Shown piece after piece: positions 1 to 6,784 of a stretch of 9,531 bases of DNA. Positions within the stretch are counted from its first letter, which is position 1. Every line of letters begins with the position of its first letter. The notes under the pieces are model-generated. The model had not been told where the DNA came from. It searched no databases and saw only the letters and a list, made by a program, of their open reading frames with translations. The position numbers and the translations under genes are program-made. This stretch comes from Roseiarcus sp031367195 (lineage in GTDB: Bacteria; Pseudomonadota; Alphaproteobacteria; Rhizobiales; Beijerinckiaceae), in assembly GCA_031367195.1 (NCBI GenBank), contig JANLPL010000069.1, positions 1 through 9,531 of the forward strand, given 5' to 3'.

Positions 1-110
1 ACATGGCGCTAAACCTCATTCGAAGAGCCAAGACCAAGGACTCCATCCGCCTGAGGCGCAAAGTCGCCGCTTGGGACGATGAGTTTCTCGTCAGTCTGGT
101 CGCCAAATAA
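1..110 (+). CDS. ISAs1-family transposase, C-terminal end (partial)
   Basis: Reading in the frame of the ATG at 3, the sequence gives MALNLIRRAKTKDS, then basic residues and an ending of the type KVAAWDDEFLVSLVAK, with TAA at 108-110. The pattern '(H)-ALNLxRxxKxKxSIRxxRxxAAWDDxFL' followed by the stop is the conserved tail of ISAs1 (H-repeat) DDE transposases. The codon before the ATG ends in AC, which fits the usual His of this motif, so the ATG is probably internal and the gene begins before the window. Only about 36 codons are visible, so whether the transposase is intact cannot be judged. Family assignment is from remembered consensus, not a search. Confidence 0.6.
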   Translation, partial: MALNLIRRAKTKDSIRLRRKVAAWDDEFLVSLVAK

Positions 111-131
111 TTCCTTCACCCGATTCCCCTG
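1..131 (+). mobile_element. Right end of an ISAs1-like insertion sequence
   Basis: The window opens inside an insertion sequence. The 3' end of a transposase gene stops at 110. About 20 bases later the sequence ends in GATTCCCCTG (122-131), whose complement begins CAGGGGAATC. A terminus starting with CAGGG is the kind seen in several ISAs1-family elements, so I place the IS boundary near 131. Just beyond it the GGDEF remnant's coding similarity starts on the opposite strand, as expected for an insertion into that gene. The left end and the target duplication are outside the window, so the boundary is inferred. Confidence 0.5.
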
Positions 132-480
132 CCGGTTCGCCGCCGTAGAGCTTGACGCCGCCCTTGCCATTGGCCGTGACGTGATACATCGCGACATCGG
201 CGCGGCGCAGCAGCTCGTGCGCGTCGCAATCGCCCGGCGCCGCCGACGCGACGCCGATGCTGACGCCGACCTTCACCGCGCGCTGCCCCAGGGAAAGCGT
301 GTTCGCAAGCCGCTCGCAAGCGGCATGGGCGAAGCCAAGCATTTCGCGCAAAGGCTCCGGGCCGGACACGAGCGCGGCGAATTCGTCGCCGCCGAGCCGC
401 GCCAGCAGCGCCCCCTCGGGCAAGATTTGCGCGAAGGCCTTCGCGACATGGGCGATCAGCGCGTCGCCGATTTTGGCGCA
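91..480 (-). pseudogene. Truncated GGDEF (diguanylate cyclase) domain remnant
   Basis: Diguanylate cyclases make c-di-GMP from two GTP using a GGDEF active-site loop. This frame reads GDALIAHVAKAF, then LPEGALLARLGGDEFAAL (GGDEF motif at 379-393), VGVSIGVA, and ADVAMYHVTANGKGGVKLY, which is the second half of a GGDEF domain in normal order. The first half, with its metal-binding Asp and the N-D-x-x-G-H-x-x-G-D signature, is missing: similarity stops just before GD at about 475, and a stop (TAA) occurs in frame at about 536-540. No RxxD inhibitory site is seen before the motif. At the other end the IS terminus near 131 replaces the natural C-terminus; the last dozen residues before TGA at 91-93 are IS-derived. 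With no start or N-terminal half, it should not be catalytically active. I call it a remnant bounded by two breakpoints. Confidence 0.75.
430..445. repeat. 16-bp perfect palindrome upstream of the alaX-like gene
   Basis: CGCGAAGGCCTTCGCG equals its own reverse complement over all 16 bases. It lies within the GGDEF remnant (codons for Val-Ala-Lys-Ala-Phe-Ala) and ends 57 bases before the start codon at 503. It could be an operator-like site for the + strand operon, but it is also readily explained by GC-rich codons. No -35/-10 pair could be tied to it. Confidence 0.35.
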
Positions 481-502
481 ACAAGGCGGACGTGTTAACG
501 CG

Positions 503-1243
503 ATGCCAATGAACGAACCGCTGTTCCGATCCGACGCTTATGCGCGCGAAGCCGCCGCGACCGTGGTCGATGCCGCGCCCGGCCGCATCCTGCTCGATGT
601 CGCGCTGTTCTATCCCAAAGGCGGCGGCCAACCCGGCGACCGGGGAACCTTGCTGCGCGCCGAAGGCGGCGAAATCGTCATCGCCGACACGATCTACGAC
701 GCCGACCGCAAGACGATTCTGCTCGTCCCCGCCGACGGCGCGGCCCTGCCGGCGCCCGGCGAACGCGTGACCGCGCGGCTCGACTGGGCGATCCGTTACA
801 ACAGGATGCGCGCTCATACCGCGCTGCATCTGCTTTCCGTCGTGCTGCCCTATCCCGTCACCGGCGGCTCCGTCGGCGAGGCCGAGGGGCGGCTCGATTT
901 CGATTCCGGGGAGACCGCGTTCGACCGCGCGCAGATCGAGGCCCGTCTCAACGCGATGGTGGGCGCCGACGCCGCCGTGACCACGCGCTGGATCACCGAT
1001 GAGGAACTCGCCGCCAATCCCGGCCTGGTCAAGACGATGAAGGTCAAGCCGCCGACCGGCGCGGGCCGCGTCCGGCTGGTCGAGATCGCCGGCCTCGATC
1101 TGCAACCCTGCGGCGGCACGCATGTGGCGCGGCTGGCCGAGATCGGTCGGATCGAGGTCACCGGAATCGAAAAGAAGGGCAAGCAGAACCGGCGCGTCCG
1201 GATTCGTTTGCCCGACACTCCCCCACGCGAGGCGCTGACATGA
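503..1243 (+). CDS. alaX: Alanyl-tRNA editing protein, AlaX type
   Basis: This is a free-standing relative of the alanyl-tRNA synthetase editing domain. The family hydrolyses Ser (and Gly) wrongly attached to tRNA-Ala in the cytoplasm. The 246-residue product has a glycine-rich N-terminal motif YPKGGGQPGDRG (residues 37-48), a zinc/catalytic HxxxH (HTALH, His105 and His109) and the matching CxxxH (CGGTH, Cys203 and His207). All four metal ligands are therefore present, and the length suits the medium AlaX form that carries the N-terminal domain. I chose the ATG at 503, preceded by AAGGCGGA at 483-490; the ATG at 509 is an alternative. A longer open frame upstream runs antisense through the GGDEF remnant and is not convincing. 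The stop overlaps the next gene's start as ATGA, implying coupled translation. Confidence in the family is high; exact tRNA substrate is inferred. Confidence 0.93.
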   Translation: MPMNEPLFRSDAYAREAAATVVDAAPGRILLDVALFYPKGGGQPGDRGTLLRAEGGEIVIADTIYDADRKTILLVPADGAALPAPGERVTARLDWAIRYNRMRAHTALHLLSVVLPYPVTGGSVGEAEGRLDFDSGETAFDRAQIEARLNAMVGADAAVTTRWITDEELAANPGLVKTMKVKPPTGAGRVRLVEIAGLDLQPCGGTHVARLAEIGRIEVTGIEKKGKQNRRVRIRLPDTPPREALT

Positions 1244-2517
1244 GCAATAACGAACCCGGCTTCTCGACCCTGTCGATCCACGCCGGCGCCCGCCCCGATC
1301 CGACCACCGGCGCCCGCATCACGCCGATCTATCAAACCACGGCCTTCGTGTTCGACGACGTCGATCACGCCGCCTCGTTGTTTGGCTTGCAAGCGTTCGG
1401 CAACATCTACACCCGCATCACCAACCCGACCAATGCGGTGCTCGAAGAGCGCATCGCAGCGCTTGAGGGATGCCCCGCCGCGCTCGCCGTCGCCTCGGGC
1501 CATGCGGCGCAGATGCTGGTGTTCCACACGCTGATGCGACCGGGCGACGAATTCGTCGCCTCAACCAAGCTCTATGGCGGCTCGATCAACCAGTTCAACC
1601 ACGCCTTCAAGAACTACGGCTGGACCGTCAGATGGGCCAACCCTGATGAGCCCGACACGTTCAAGGCCGCCATCAACGACAAGACCCGCGCGATCTTCAT
1701 GGAATCGATCGCCAATCCCGGCGGCGTCGTGTGCGACATCGACGCGATCGCCAAAATCGCGCGCGAAGCGCGGCTGCCGCTGATCGTCGACAACACGCTG
1801 GCGACGCCCTATCTCCTCCGCCCGGCCGAGCACGGCGCCGACATCATCGTCCATTCCGCGACAAAATATCTGGGCGGCCACGGCAATTCGATGGGCGGGA
1901 TCATCGTCGATTGCGGCGCGTTCGCATGGCTCGGCGACGCGCGCTATCCCATGCTATCGGCGCCCCGGCCCGAATATAACGGCATGGTGCTGGCCGAGAC
2001 CTTTGGCAATTTCGGCTTTGCAATAGCCTGCCGCGTACTTGGCTTGCGCGATCTCGGCCCGGCGCTGGCGCCGTTCAACGCCTTCCTGATCCTGAACGGG
2101 ATCGAGACGCTGTCGCTCAGAATGCGCCGCCACTGCGACAATGCGCTCGCCGTCGCCAGACATCTGGCCGGCCACGACAAGGTCGGCTGGGTCTCCTACG
2201 CCGGATTGGAGACCAACAAGGATTACGCGCTGGCGCAAAGGCTATATCCGCGCGGCGTCGGCGGCGTGTTCACCTTCGGCGTCAAGGGCGGATATCAGGC
2301 GGGCATCGACCTCGTCAGCAAACTGCAATTGTTCAGCCACGTCGCCAATATCGGCGACACCCGCAGTCTCGTGATTCACCCCGCCTCGACCACTCATCGC
2401 CAGTTGTCGGACGCGCAAAAGACGGCGGCCGGCGCCGGGCCGGATGTAGTGCGGCTGTCGATCGGGCTGGAGGATGTCGAAGACCTTATCGCCGATTTGG
2501 ATCAGGCCTTGGCCTGA
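1240..2517 (+). CDS. metY: O-acetylhomoserine sulfhydrylase-type PLP enzyme
   Basis: This is a member of the Cys/Met metabolism PLP-enzyme family. MetY-type enzymes replace the acetyl group of O-acetylhomoserine with sulfide or methanethiol, giving homocysteine or methionine in the cytoplasm. The 425-residue product has the N-terminal LSIHAGARPDPTTGA and IYQTTAFVF blocks, the NIYTRITNPT loop (55-64), IVDNTLATPYL with the PLP-ring Asp184, and HSATKYLGGHGNSMGG with the Schiff-base Lys209. Length and block order match O-acetylhomoserine aminocarboxypropyltransferase better than the shorter cystathionine gamma-synthases, but close relatives (MetZ, MetB) use the same fold. GAGG at 1229-1232 stands 7 bases before the ATG, which overlaps the alaX-like stop. 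The 3' end overlaps the convergent small-subunit gene by 16 bp. Substrate is inferred from family resemblance only. Confidence 0.9.
   Translation: MSNNEPGFSTLSIHAGARPDPTTGARITPIYQTTAFVFDDVDHAASLFGLQAFGNIYTRITNPTNAVLEERIAALEGCPAALAVASGHAAQMLVFHTLMRPGDEFVASTKLYGGSINQFNHAFKNYGWTVRWANPDEPDTFKAAINDKTRAIFMESIANPGGVVCDIDAIAKIAREARLPLIVDNTLATPYLLRPAEHGADIIVHSATKYLGGHGNSMGGIIVDCGAFAWLGDARYPMLSAPRPEYNGMVLAETFGNFGFAIACRVLGLRDLGPALAPFNAFLILNGIETLSLRMRRHCDNALAVARHLAGHDKVGWVSYAGLETNKDYALAQRLYPRGVGGVFTFGVKGGYQAGIDLVSKLQLFSHVANIGDTRSLVIHPASTTHRQLSDAQKTAAGAGPDVVRLSIGLEDVEDLIADLDQALA
2502..2517. repeat. Inverted repeat joining two convergent stop codons
   Basis: TCAGGCC-TT-GGCCTGA is a perfect 7-bp inverted repeat with a 2-base centre (or a 6-bp stem with a 4-base loop). 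Its right end is the TGA of the metY-like gene and its left end is the TGA of the convergent NuoB-like gene, so the two coding regions overlap exactly over this element and end in Gln-Ala-Leu-Ala and Gln-Ala-Lys-Ala. It could form a hairpin in both transcripts, but no T-run follows on either strand, so I do not call it an intrinsic terminator. Confidence 0.6.
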
Positions 2518-3023
2518 GGCCCGCGCATCAGCGCGATCAACCCCTTCAGCAGCGCCGTCGGCGTCGGCGGGCAGCCGGGAATGTGCAGATCGACCGGCAA
2601 GACATCCGCGACGCCGCCTGTGATGGCGTAGGAGCCTTTGAACACATGGCCGTCGCGTGCGCAGGCGCCGGCGGCGATCACCCATTTCGGCGCCGGCGTC
2701 GCGGCATAGGTGCGCTCCAGCGCCTCGCGCATGTTGCGCGTGACAGGGCCGGTGACCAGCAGCACGGCGGCATGACGGGGGGAAGCGACGAATTTCAGGC
2801 CGAACCGCTCCAGATCGTAATAGGGATTGGCGAGCGCGTGGATCTCCAACTCGCAGCCGTTGCAGGAGCCGGCGTCGACCTGCCGGATCGACAGGCCGCG
2901 CCCGAGCCGCGCGTAAGAGCCCTGTTTCAGCTCGGCCGCCAGCGCGGCCAGCTCGGAATCGTCACGCGAGGGCGCGGGCTCGGCGAGCGGGGTTTTCAGC
3001 CCTTCAAGCAGCGTGCGGCGCAT
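2502..3023 (-). CDS. NuoB/HycG-like Fe-S small subunit of an Ehr-type complex
   Basis: This protein belongs to the complex I 20-kDa/group 4 hydrogenase small-subunit family, which holds the [4Fe-4S] cluster next to the active or quinone site at the membrane surface. The 173-residue product carries the four expected cluster cysteines: SCNGCELEI (Cys54, Cys57), GACARDG (Cys121) and IPGCPPTP (Cys151). The stretch NPYYDLERFG...ASPRHAAVLLVTGPVTRNMREAL is closer to HycG/HyfI than to respiratory NuoB, and the CxxC in place of NuoB's adjacent CC supports that. Residues 1-45 are a variable extension. It has no signal peptide or membrane segment. It starts 3 nt after the large-subunit stop with no strong ribosome site, so translation is probably coupled. 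It is the last gene of the minus-strand run, and its stop overlaps the convergent metY-like gene. Its electron donor is unknown. Confidence 0.88.
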   Translation of the reverse strand: MRRTLLEGLKTPLAEPAPSRDDSELAALAAELKQGSYARLGRGLSIRQVDAGSCNGCELEIHALANPYYDLERFGLKFVASPRHAAVLLVTGPVTRNMREALERTYAATPAPKWVIAAGACARDGHVFKGSYAITGGVADVLPVDLHIPGCPPTPTALLKGLIALMRGPQAKA

Positions 3024-3026
3024 GGC

Positions 3027-4460
3027 TCACAGATCAACCCCGGAATAGGAACCATTGAACGACTTGTTGCACAGCGGGAAATCCGCGACGATGTTATTTT
3101 CAATCGCGGCCTCCAGCAACGGCCACTGGAACCACGAGGGATCGCGCGGCCGCAGACAGCCAAGCCGCCCGTCGGCGTCGATCCGCACGTACACAAAGAT
3201 GTCACCGCGAAAACCTTCAACCAAAGCGAAGCCCTCGCTTGCGCGCAACGCCAGGTCCGCGCGCACGCCCCCTTGCGGCAGCCGATCGAGGATTTGCTCG
3301 ACCAGCGCCAGGCTCTGCCCGATCTCGGCGATCCGCACCCGCACCCGCGCGTCCACATCCCCCGTCTGGCGCAGCGCCACGTCGAATTTCAGCCCGTCAT
3401 AGGGAGGATAGGCGGAATCGCGCCGGGCGTCGAAATCGCGCCCCGAGCCGCGCCCGACATAGCCGCCCGCGCCCCACAGCTCCACCAGTTCGCGCTCGAG
3501 GCGCCCGGCGCCGACGGTGCGGTCCTGCAGCGAGGCGGTGTCGTCGTAAAGCTCGACCAGCCGCGCCAGCGCCGGCCGCAGCGCCGCGACATGGGCGCGA
3601 ATCGCCTGCGCGGCCTCCCCGCTGAGATCGACCGCGACCCCGCCGGGCAGAATCGCGTCCATCATCAGCCGATGCCCGAACGCGGCCTGCGCCACGCGCA
3701 GCGTGCGTTCGCGCCAGATCCCGGTATGGGCGTGCATCAAGGCGAAGGCGGCGTCGTTGCAGACGGCGCCGAAATCGCCGAGGTGATTGGCGATCCGCTC
3801 CAGCTCCGCCATCAGCGCGCGCAGCCATACCGCGCGAGGCGGCGGCGCAACCCCGAGCGCCGCTTCAACCGCCCGCGCATAGGCATAGGAATAAGCGACG
3901 GTGGAATCGCCGCTGACGCGGCCCGCGAGCCTTGCGCCGTCGGCCAGGCTTGCCCCGCGCGCCAGAGCCTCGACGCCCTTGTGGACATAGCCGAGCCGCG
4001 CCTCCAGCCGCACCACGGTCTCGCCGCTGGCGTGAAAGCGGAAATGGCCGGGCTCGATGATCCCCGCGTGGACCGGGCCGACGGGTATTTGATGCAGGCC
4101 CGGCCCCTCGGCCGTGCGAAACGCATAAGGGGGCGGCGGCGCCGCGCTACGCGCGCCGCCGCCGAGCGGGGCCAATATCCCCCAGCGTCCATGATCGAGC
4201 CAGGGCCGCGTATCCGCAGCGCCTTGCGGCGTAAACCCGTGCAGGTCCGCCAGCGCCCGCTCCAGACGGATCGCGGGGGGATGCGCGGCGCCCACGGAGG
4301 GAAACACGCCGTCCGGGCAGGCGAGCCGCAAGATCCGCACCTGCGGTTCGGCGAGGGCGAGGCAAACCTGCCCCTCGTCGCCCCAGAGATCGATCAGCCG
4401 CGCCTGCCCAAGCGCCAGCCGCCCCGTCGCCTCGCGCCATTCCTGCGCTGTTGCGTTCAT
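3027..4460 (-). CDS. Hydrogenase-like (Ehr-type) large subunit lacking NiFe ligands
   Basis: This is a 477-residue relative of HycE/HyfG, the fused 30-kDa (NuoC) plus 49-kDa (NuoD) subunits of group 4 hydrogenases. Residues 1-95 are the NuoC-like part (FPSVGAAHPPA..LERALADLHGFTPQG). The NuoD-like part starts near 120 with IPVGPVHAGIIEPGHFRF and continues with RLEARLGYVHKGVE and ELERIANHLGDFGAVCNDAAF. The sites that hold NiFe in hydrogenases have changed: the RVCGIC motif is RVSGDS (Ser183, Ser186), and the C-terminal DPCYSC of HycE aligns with NGSYSG (Ser471, Gly474). H2 chemistry is therefore very unlikely. This loss defines the 'energy-converting hydrogenase related' complexes, thought to be evolutionary relatives of complex I. 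The reading frame is otherwise full length and well preserved, so the gene looks functional. Its ATG overlaps the xdhB stop as ATGA. The product should sit on the cytoplasmic face with a membrane arm not encoded here. Confidence 0.87.
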   Translation of the reverse strand: MNATAQEWREATGRLALGQARLIDLWGDEGQVCLALAEPQVRILRLACPDGVFPSVGAAHPPAIRLERALADLHGFTPQGAADTRPWLDHGRWGILAPLGGGARSAAPPPPYAFRTAEGPGLHQIPVGPVHAGIIEPGHFRFHASGETVVRLEARLGYVHKGVEALARGASLADGARLAGRVSGDSTVAYSYAYARAVEAALGVAPPPRAVWLRALMAELERIANHLGDFGAVCNDAAFALMHAHTGIWRERTLRVAQAAFGHRLMMDAILPGGVAVDLSGEAAQAIRAHVAALRPALARLVELYDDTASLQDRTVGAGRLERELVELWGAGGYVGRGSGRDFDARRDSAYPPYDGLKFDVALRQTGDVDARVRVRIAEIGQSLALVEQILDRLPQGGVRADLALRASEGFALVEGFRGDIFVYVRIDADGRLGCLRPRDPSWFQWPLLEAAIENNIVADFPLCNKSFNGSYSGVDL

Positions 4461-6784
4461 CGCAATGAGCCGATGGCGTTGAGGATCGCCTCGGGCGTCG
4501 CCGGCGAGGGAAGGTCGGGGTGGCCTGCCGGCGCGCAGGCGTGAACCGCGTCAAGGATCGCGCAATAGACCGCGATGCCATGCATGAACGGCGGTTCGCC
4601 GACCGCCTTGGAGCGATAAAGGCTCTCAGTCGCGTTCGGCCGCATATGCAGCCGCGTGTTGAAGCGCGCGGGCGTGTCGGAGGCGACGGGGATCTTGTAG
4701 GTCGCCGGCGCGTGCGTCGTCAGCCGCCCTTTCTCGTCCCAGACCAGTTCCTCCGTCGTCACCCAGCCCATGCCTTGGATGAACGCCCCCTCGACCTGCC
4801 CCATATCGATCGCCGGGTTCAGCGACGAACCGACATCATGCAGAATGTCGGCGCCGAGCACGCGACATTCCCCGGTCAGCGTATCAATCGCAACCTCGGC
4901 GCAACAGGCGCCATAGGCGAAATAGAAGAACGGCTTGCCCTTCACATTCGCCCGGTCCCACGAAATGTCGGGCGTCTTATAATAGCCCGCGGCCGACAGG
5001 CCGACGCGGTTGACCCGGCAGGCCTTCGCCAGTTCGCCAAAGCTCATCGAGGCATTGCCGCCAAACACGCGGCCGTCGCGGAACTCGATCTCACCGACCG
5101 GCAGCCCCCAGTTCGCCGCCGCAAAGCCCGCCATGCGCGCACGAATGTCTCCCGCCGCGATCTTCGCCGCCATGCCGTTGATGTCGGTTCCCGAGGACGC
5201 CGCGGTCGGCGAGGCGTTCGGCACTTTGGCGGTGTTGGTGGCGGTGATGCGCACGTATTCGAGCGGCACACCGAATTCCTCCGCCACCACCTGCGCCACC
5301 TTGGTGAACAGCCCCTGCCCCATCTCGGTGCCGCCGTGATTGAGCTGGATCGAGCCGTCGGAGTAAACATGCACCAAAGCGCCGGCCTGATTGAGATGGA
5401 TCAGCGTGAACGAGATGCCGAACTGCACCGGCGTCAGCGCAAGCCCCTTCTTCAGGATCGGGCTTGACGCGTTGAAGGCGCTGACCGCTTCGCGCCGGGC
5501 GCGATAGTTGCTGGAGGCTTCGAGATCGGCGAGGATCGCGGGCAGCGTCTCGCAATCCTCGACTGTCATGTTGTAAGGCGTCTGGTCGGCGCCAGACCGG
5601 TACAGATTGGCGAGCCGGACATCGAGCGGATCGCGCCCCGTCTCGCGCGCGATCCCCTCCATCGCCCGTTCGATCCCGATCATGCCCTGCGGCCCACCGA
5701 AGCCGCGAAACGCCGTGGCCGAGACGATGTTGGTCTTGAGGCGCCGCGAAGCAATACGCACCGTCGGCAGATGATAGCTGTTGGAGGCGTGGAACATCGC
5801 GCGATCGACCACGCCGGGCGACAGGTCGGCCGAGCAACCGCAATTCGCGTTGAGCGCCACGTCGTACACGCTGACGCGGCCGCTCGCGTCGAAGCCGACG
5901 CGCCAATCGTCGCGGAAGGCGTGGCGCTTGCCGGTCAGGGCAAAATCGTCGTCGCGGTCGAGCCTGATCTTGCAAGGGCTCCCGGTGATATGGGCGCCGA
6001 GCGCCGCCATCGCCGCCCAGGCGCAGGCCTGGCTCTCCTTGCCGCCGAAGCCGCCGCCCATGCGGCGCGTCTCCACAGTCACGAAGGCGTCGGGAAGCCC
6101 TAAGATGCGCGCGACGATGTGCTGCACCTCGGTCGGGTCCTGCGTCGAGGCGTGGACCGTCATCTCCCGCCCCTCGCCGGGCGAGGCGATCGACACCTGA
6201 CCTTCGAGATAGAAATGCTCCTGGCCGCCGATGGCGAATTTGCCCGCCAACCGACGCGGCGCTGATGCCAGCGCCGCCTCGACGTCGCCGCGCCCGAATG
6301 CGTAATCCGGCAGCACGCGCGCGCCCGAGACGAGCGCATCCTCCACGCTCAGCGCCGGCGGGGTCGCCGCGATCTCGATGTGCGCGAGCTTGACCGCCCG
6401 CCGCGCGGAATCGCGATCCCGCGCCACCACCGCGAACATAGGCTGGCCGTGGTAGAGAATCTCGTCGAACGCGAACAGCGGCTCGTCCTTGAATGCGGGC
6501 GCGATGTCATTGGCGCCGGGAATGTCGGCCGCGCTCAGCACCGCGACCACGCCGGGGGCGGCGCGCACCCCGGCGAGATCGAGCGCGATCAGCCGCCCCG
6601 CCGCCGCGCTCGCGCCGCCGACGGCCAGATGCAGCAGCCCCTGGGGTTCGCGCAGATCGTCGATGTAAGGCGCCAGCCCACGCACATGCAGGCGCGCGGA
6701 ATCGTGCGGATGCGGCTTGTGCACGACCTGGGTCTCGCGCTCCAGCGGCACGCGCGGAATTTCGGTGGGCTTACTCTGCGGCAC
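4457..6784 (-). CDS. xdhB: Xanthine dehydrogenase, molybdopterin-binding subunit
   Basis: XdhB binds the molybdenum cofactor and hydroxylates hypoxanthine to xanthine and xanthine to urate in the cytoplasm, passing electrons to the Fe-S/FAD subunit. The 775-residue product is full length for the bacterial XdhB type. It opens with HDSARLHVRGLAPYIDD and has HASTQ (Gln214), the GGGFGGKES loop with Glu250, TAFRGFGGPQG with Arg360, the cofactor loop LNHGGTEMGQG, and KAVGEPPFMHG with the base Glu730. Glu250 and Arg360 match the two purine-binding residues of Rhodobacter capsulatus XDH, which supports true xanthine dehydrogenase over aldehyde oxidase or CO dehydrogenase. The start is GTG, supported by GGAGAG 4 bases upstream, and it overlaps xdhA by 14 bp. 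The stop overlaps the Ehr-like large subunit. No xdhC cofactor-insertion gene follows, as would be common. Confidence 0.95.
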   Translation of the reverse strand: MPQSKPTEIPRVPLERETQVVHKPHPHDSARLHVRGLAPYIDDLREPQGLLHLAVGGASAAAGRLIALDLAGVRAAPGVVAVLSAADIPGANDIAPAFKDEPLFAFDEILYHGQPMFAVVARDRDSARRAVKLAHIEIAATPPALSVEDALVSGARVLPDYAFGRGDVEAALASAPRRLAGKFAIGGQEHFYLEGQVSIASPGEGREMTVHASTQDPTEVQHIVARILGLPDAFVTVETRRMGGGFGGKESQACAWAAMAALGAHITGSPCKIRLDRDDDFALTGKRHAFRDDWRVGFDASGRVSVYDVALNANCGCSADLSPGVVDRAMFHASNSYHLPTVRIASRRLKTNIVSATAFRGFGGPQGMIGIERAMEGIARETGRDPLDVRLANLYRSGADQTPYNMTVEDCETLPAILADLEASSNYRARREAVSAFNASSPILKKGLALTPVQFGISFTLIHLNQAGALVHVYSDGSIQLNHGGTEMGQGLFTKVAQVVAEEFGVPLEYVRITATNTAKVPNASPTAASSGTDINGMAAKIAAGDIRARMAGFAAANWGLPVGEIEFRDGRVFGGNASMSFGELAKACRVNRVGLSAAGYYKTPDISWDRANVKGKPFFYFAYGACCAEVAIDTLTGECRVLGADILHDVGSSLNPAIDMGQVEGAFIQGMGWVTTEELVWDEKGRLTTHAPATYKIPVASDTPARFNTRLHMRPNATESLYRSKAVGEPPFMHGIAVYCAILDAVHACAPAGHPDLPSPATPEAILNAIGSLR

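Noticed and set aside
257..502. 82-codon N-terminal extension of the alaX-like gene
   Set aside because: The extension is antisense to the GGDEF remnant and carries no AlaX similarity; family similarity begins right after the ATG at 503/509.
116..1123. 335-codon and other minus-strand frames across the alaX-like gene
   Set aside because: These are shadows of the AlaX frame. I checked whether the missing half of the GGDEF domain might continue here through a frameshift; no GGDEF N-terminal motifs appear.
2502..2517. Intrinsic bidirectional terminator
   Set aside because: The inverted repeat is real, but neither strand has a T-run after it and the stem is short.
3027..4460. Calling the large subunit an active [NiFe] hydrogenase (formate hydrogenlyase HycE)
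   Set aside because: Both CxxC pairs are replaced (SGDS and SYSG) and no hydrogenase maturation gene is present in the window.
2583..4544. 653-codon open frame on the + strand
   Set aside because: It is antisense to the Ehr-like small and large subunits, whose motifs are unmistakable. Its translation is low-complexity Arg/Pro/Ala/Gln text with no recognisable domain, typical of antisense frames in GC-rich DNA.
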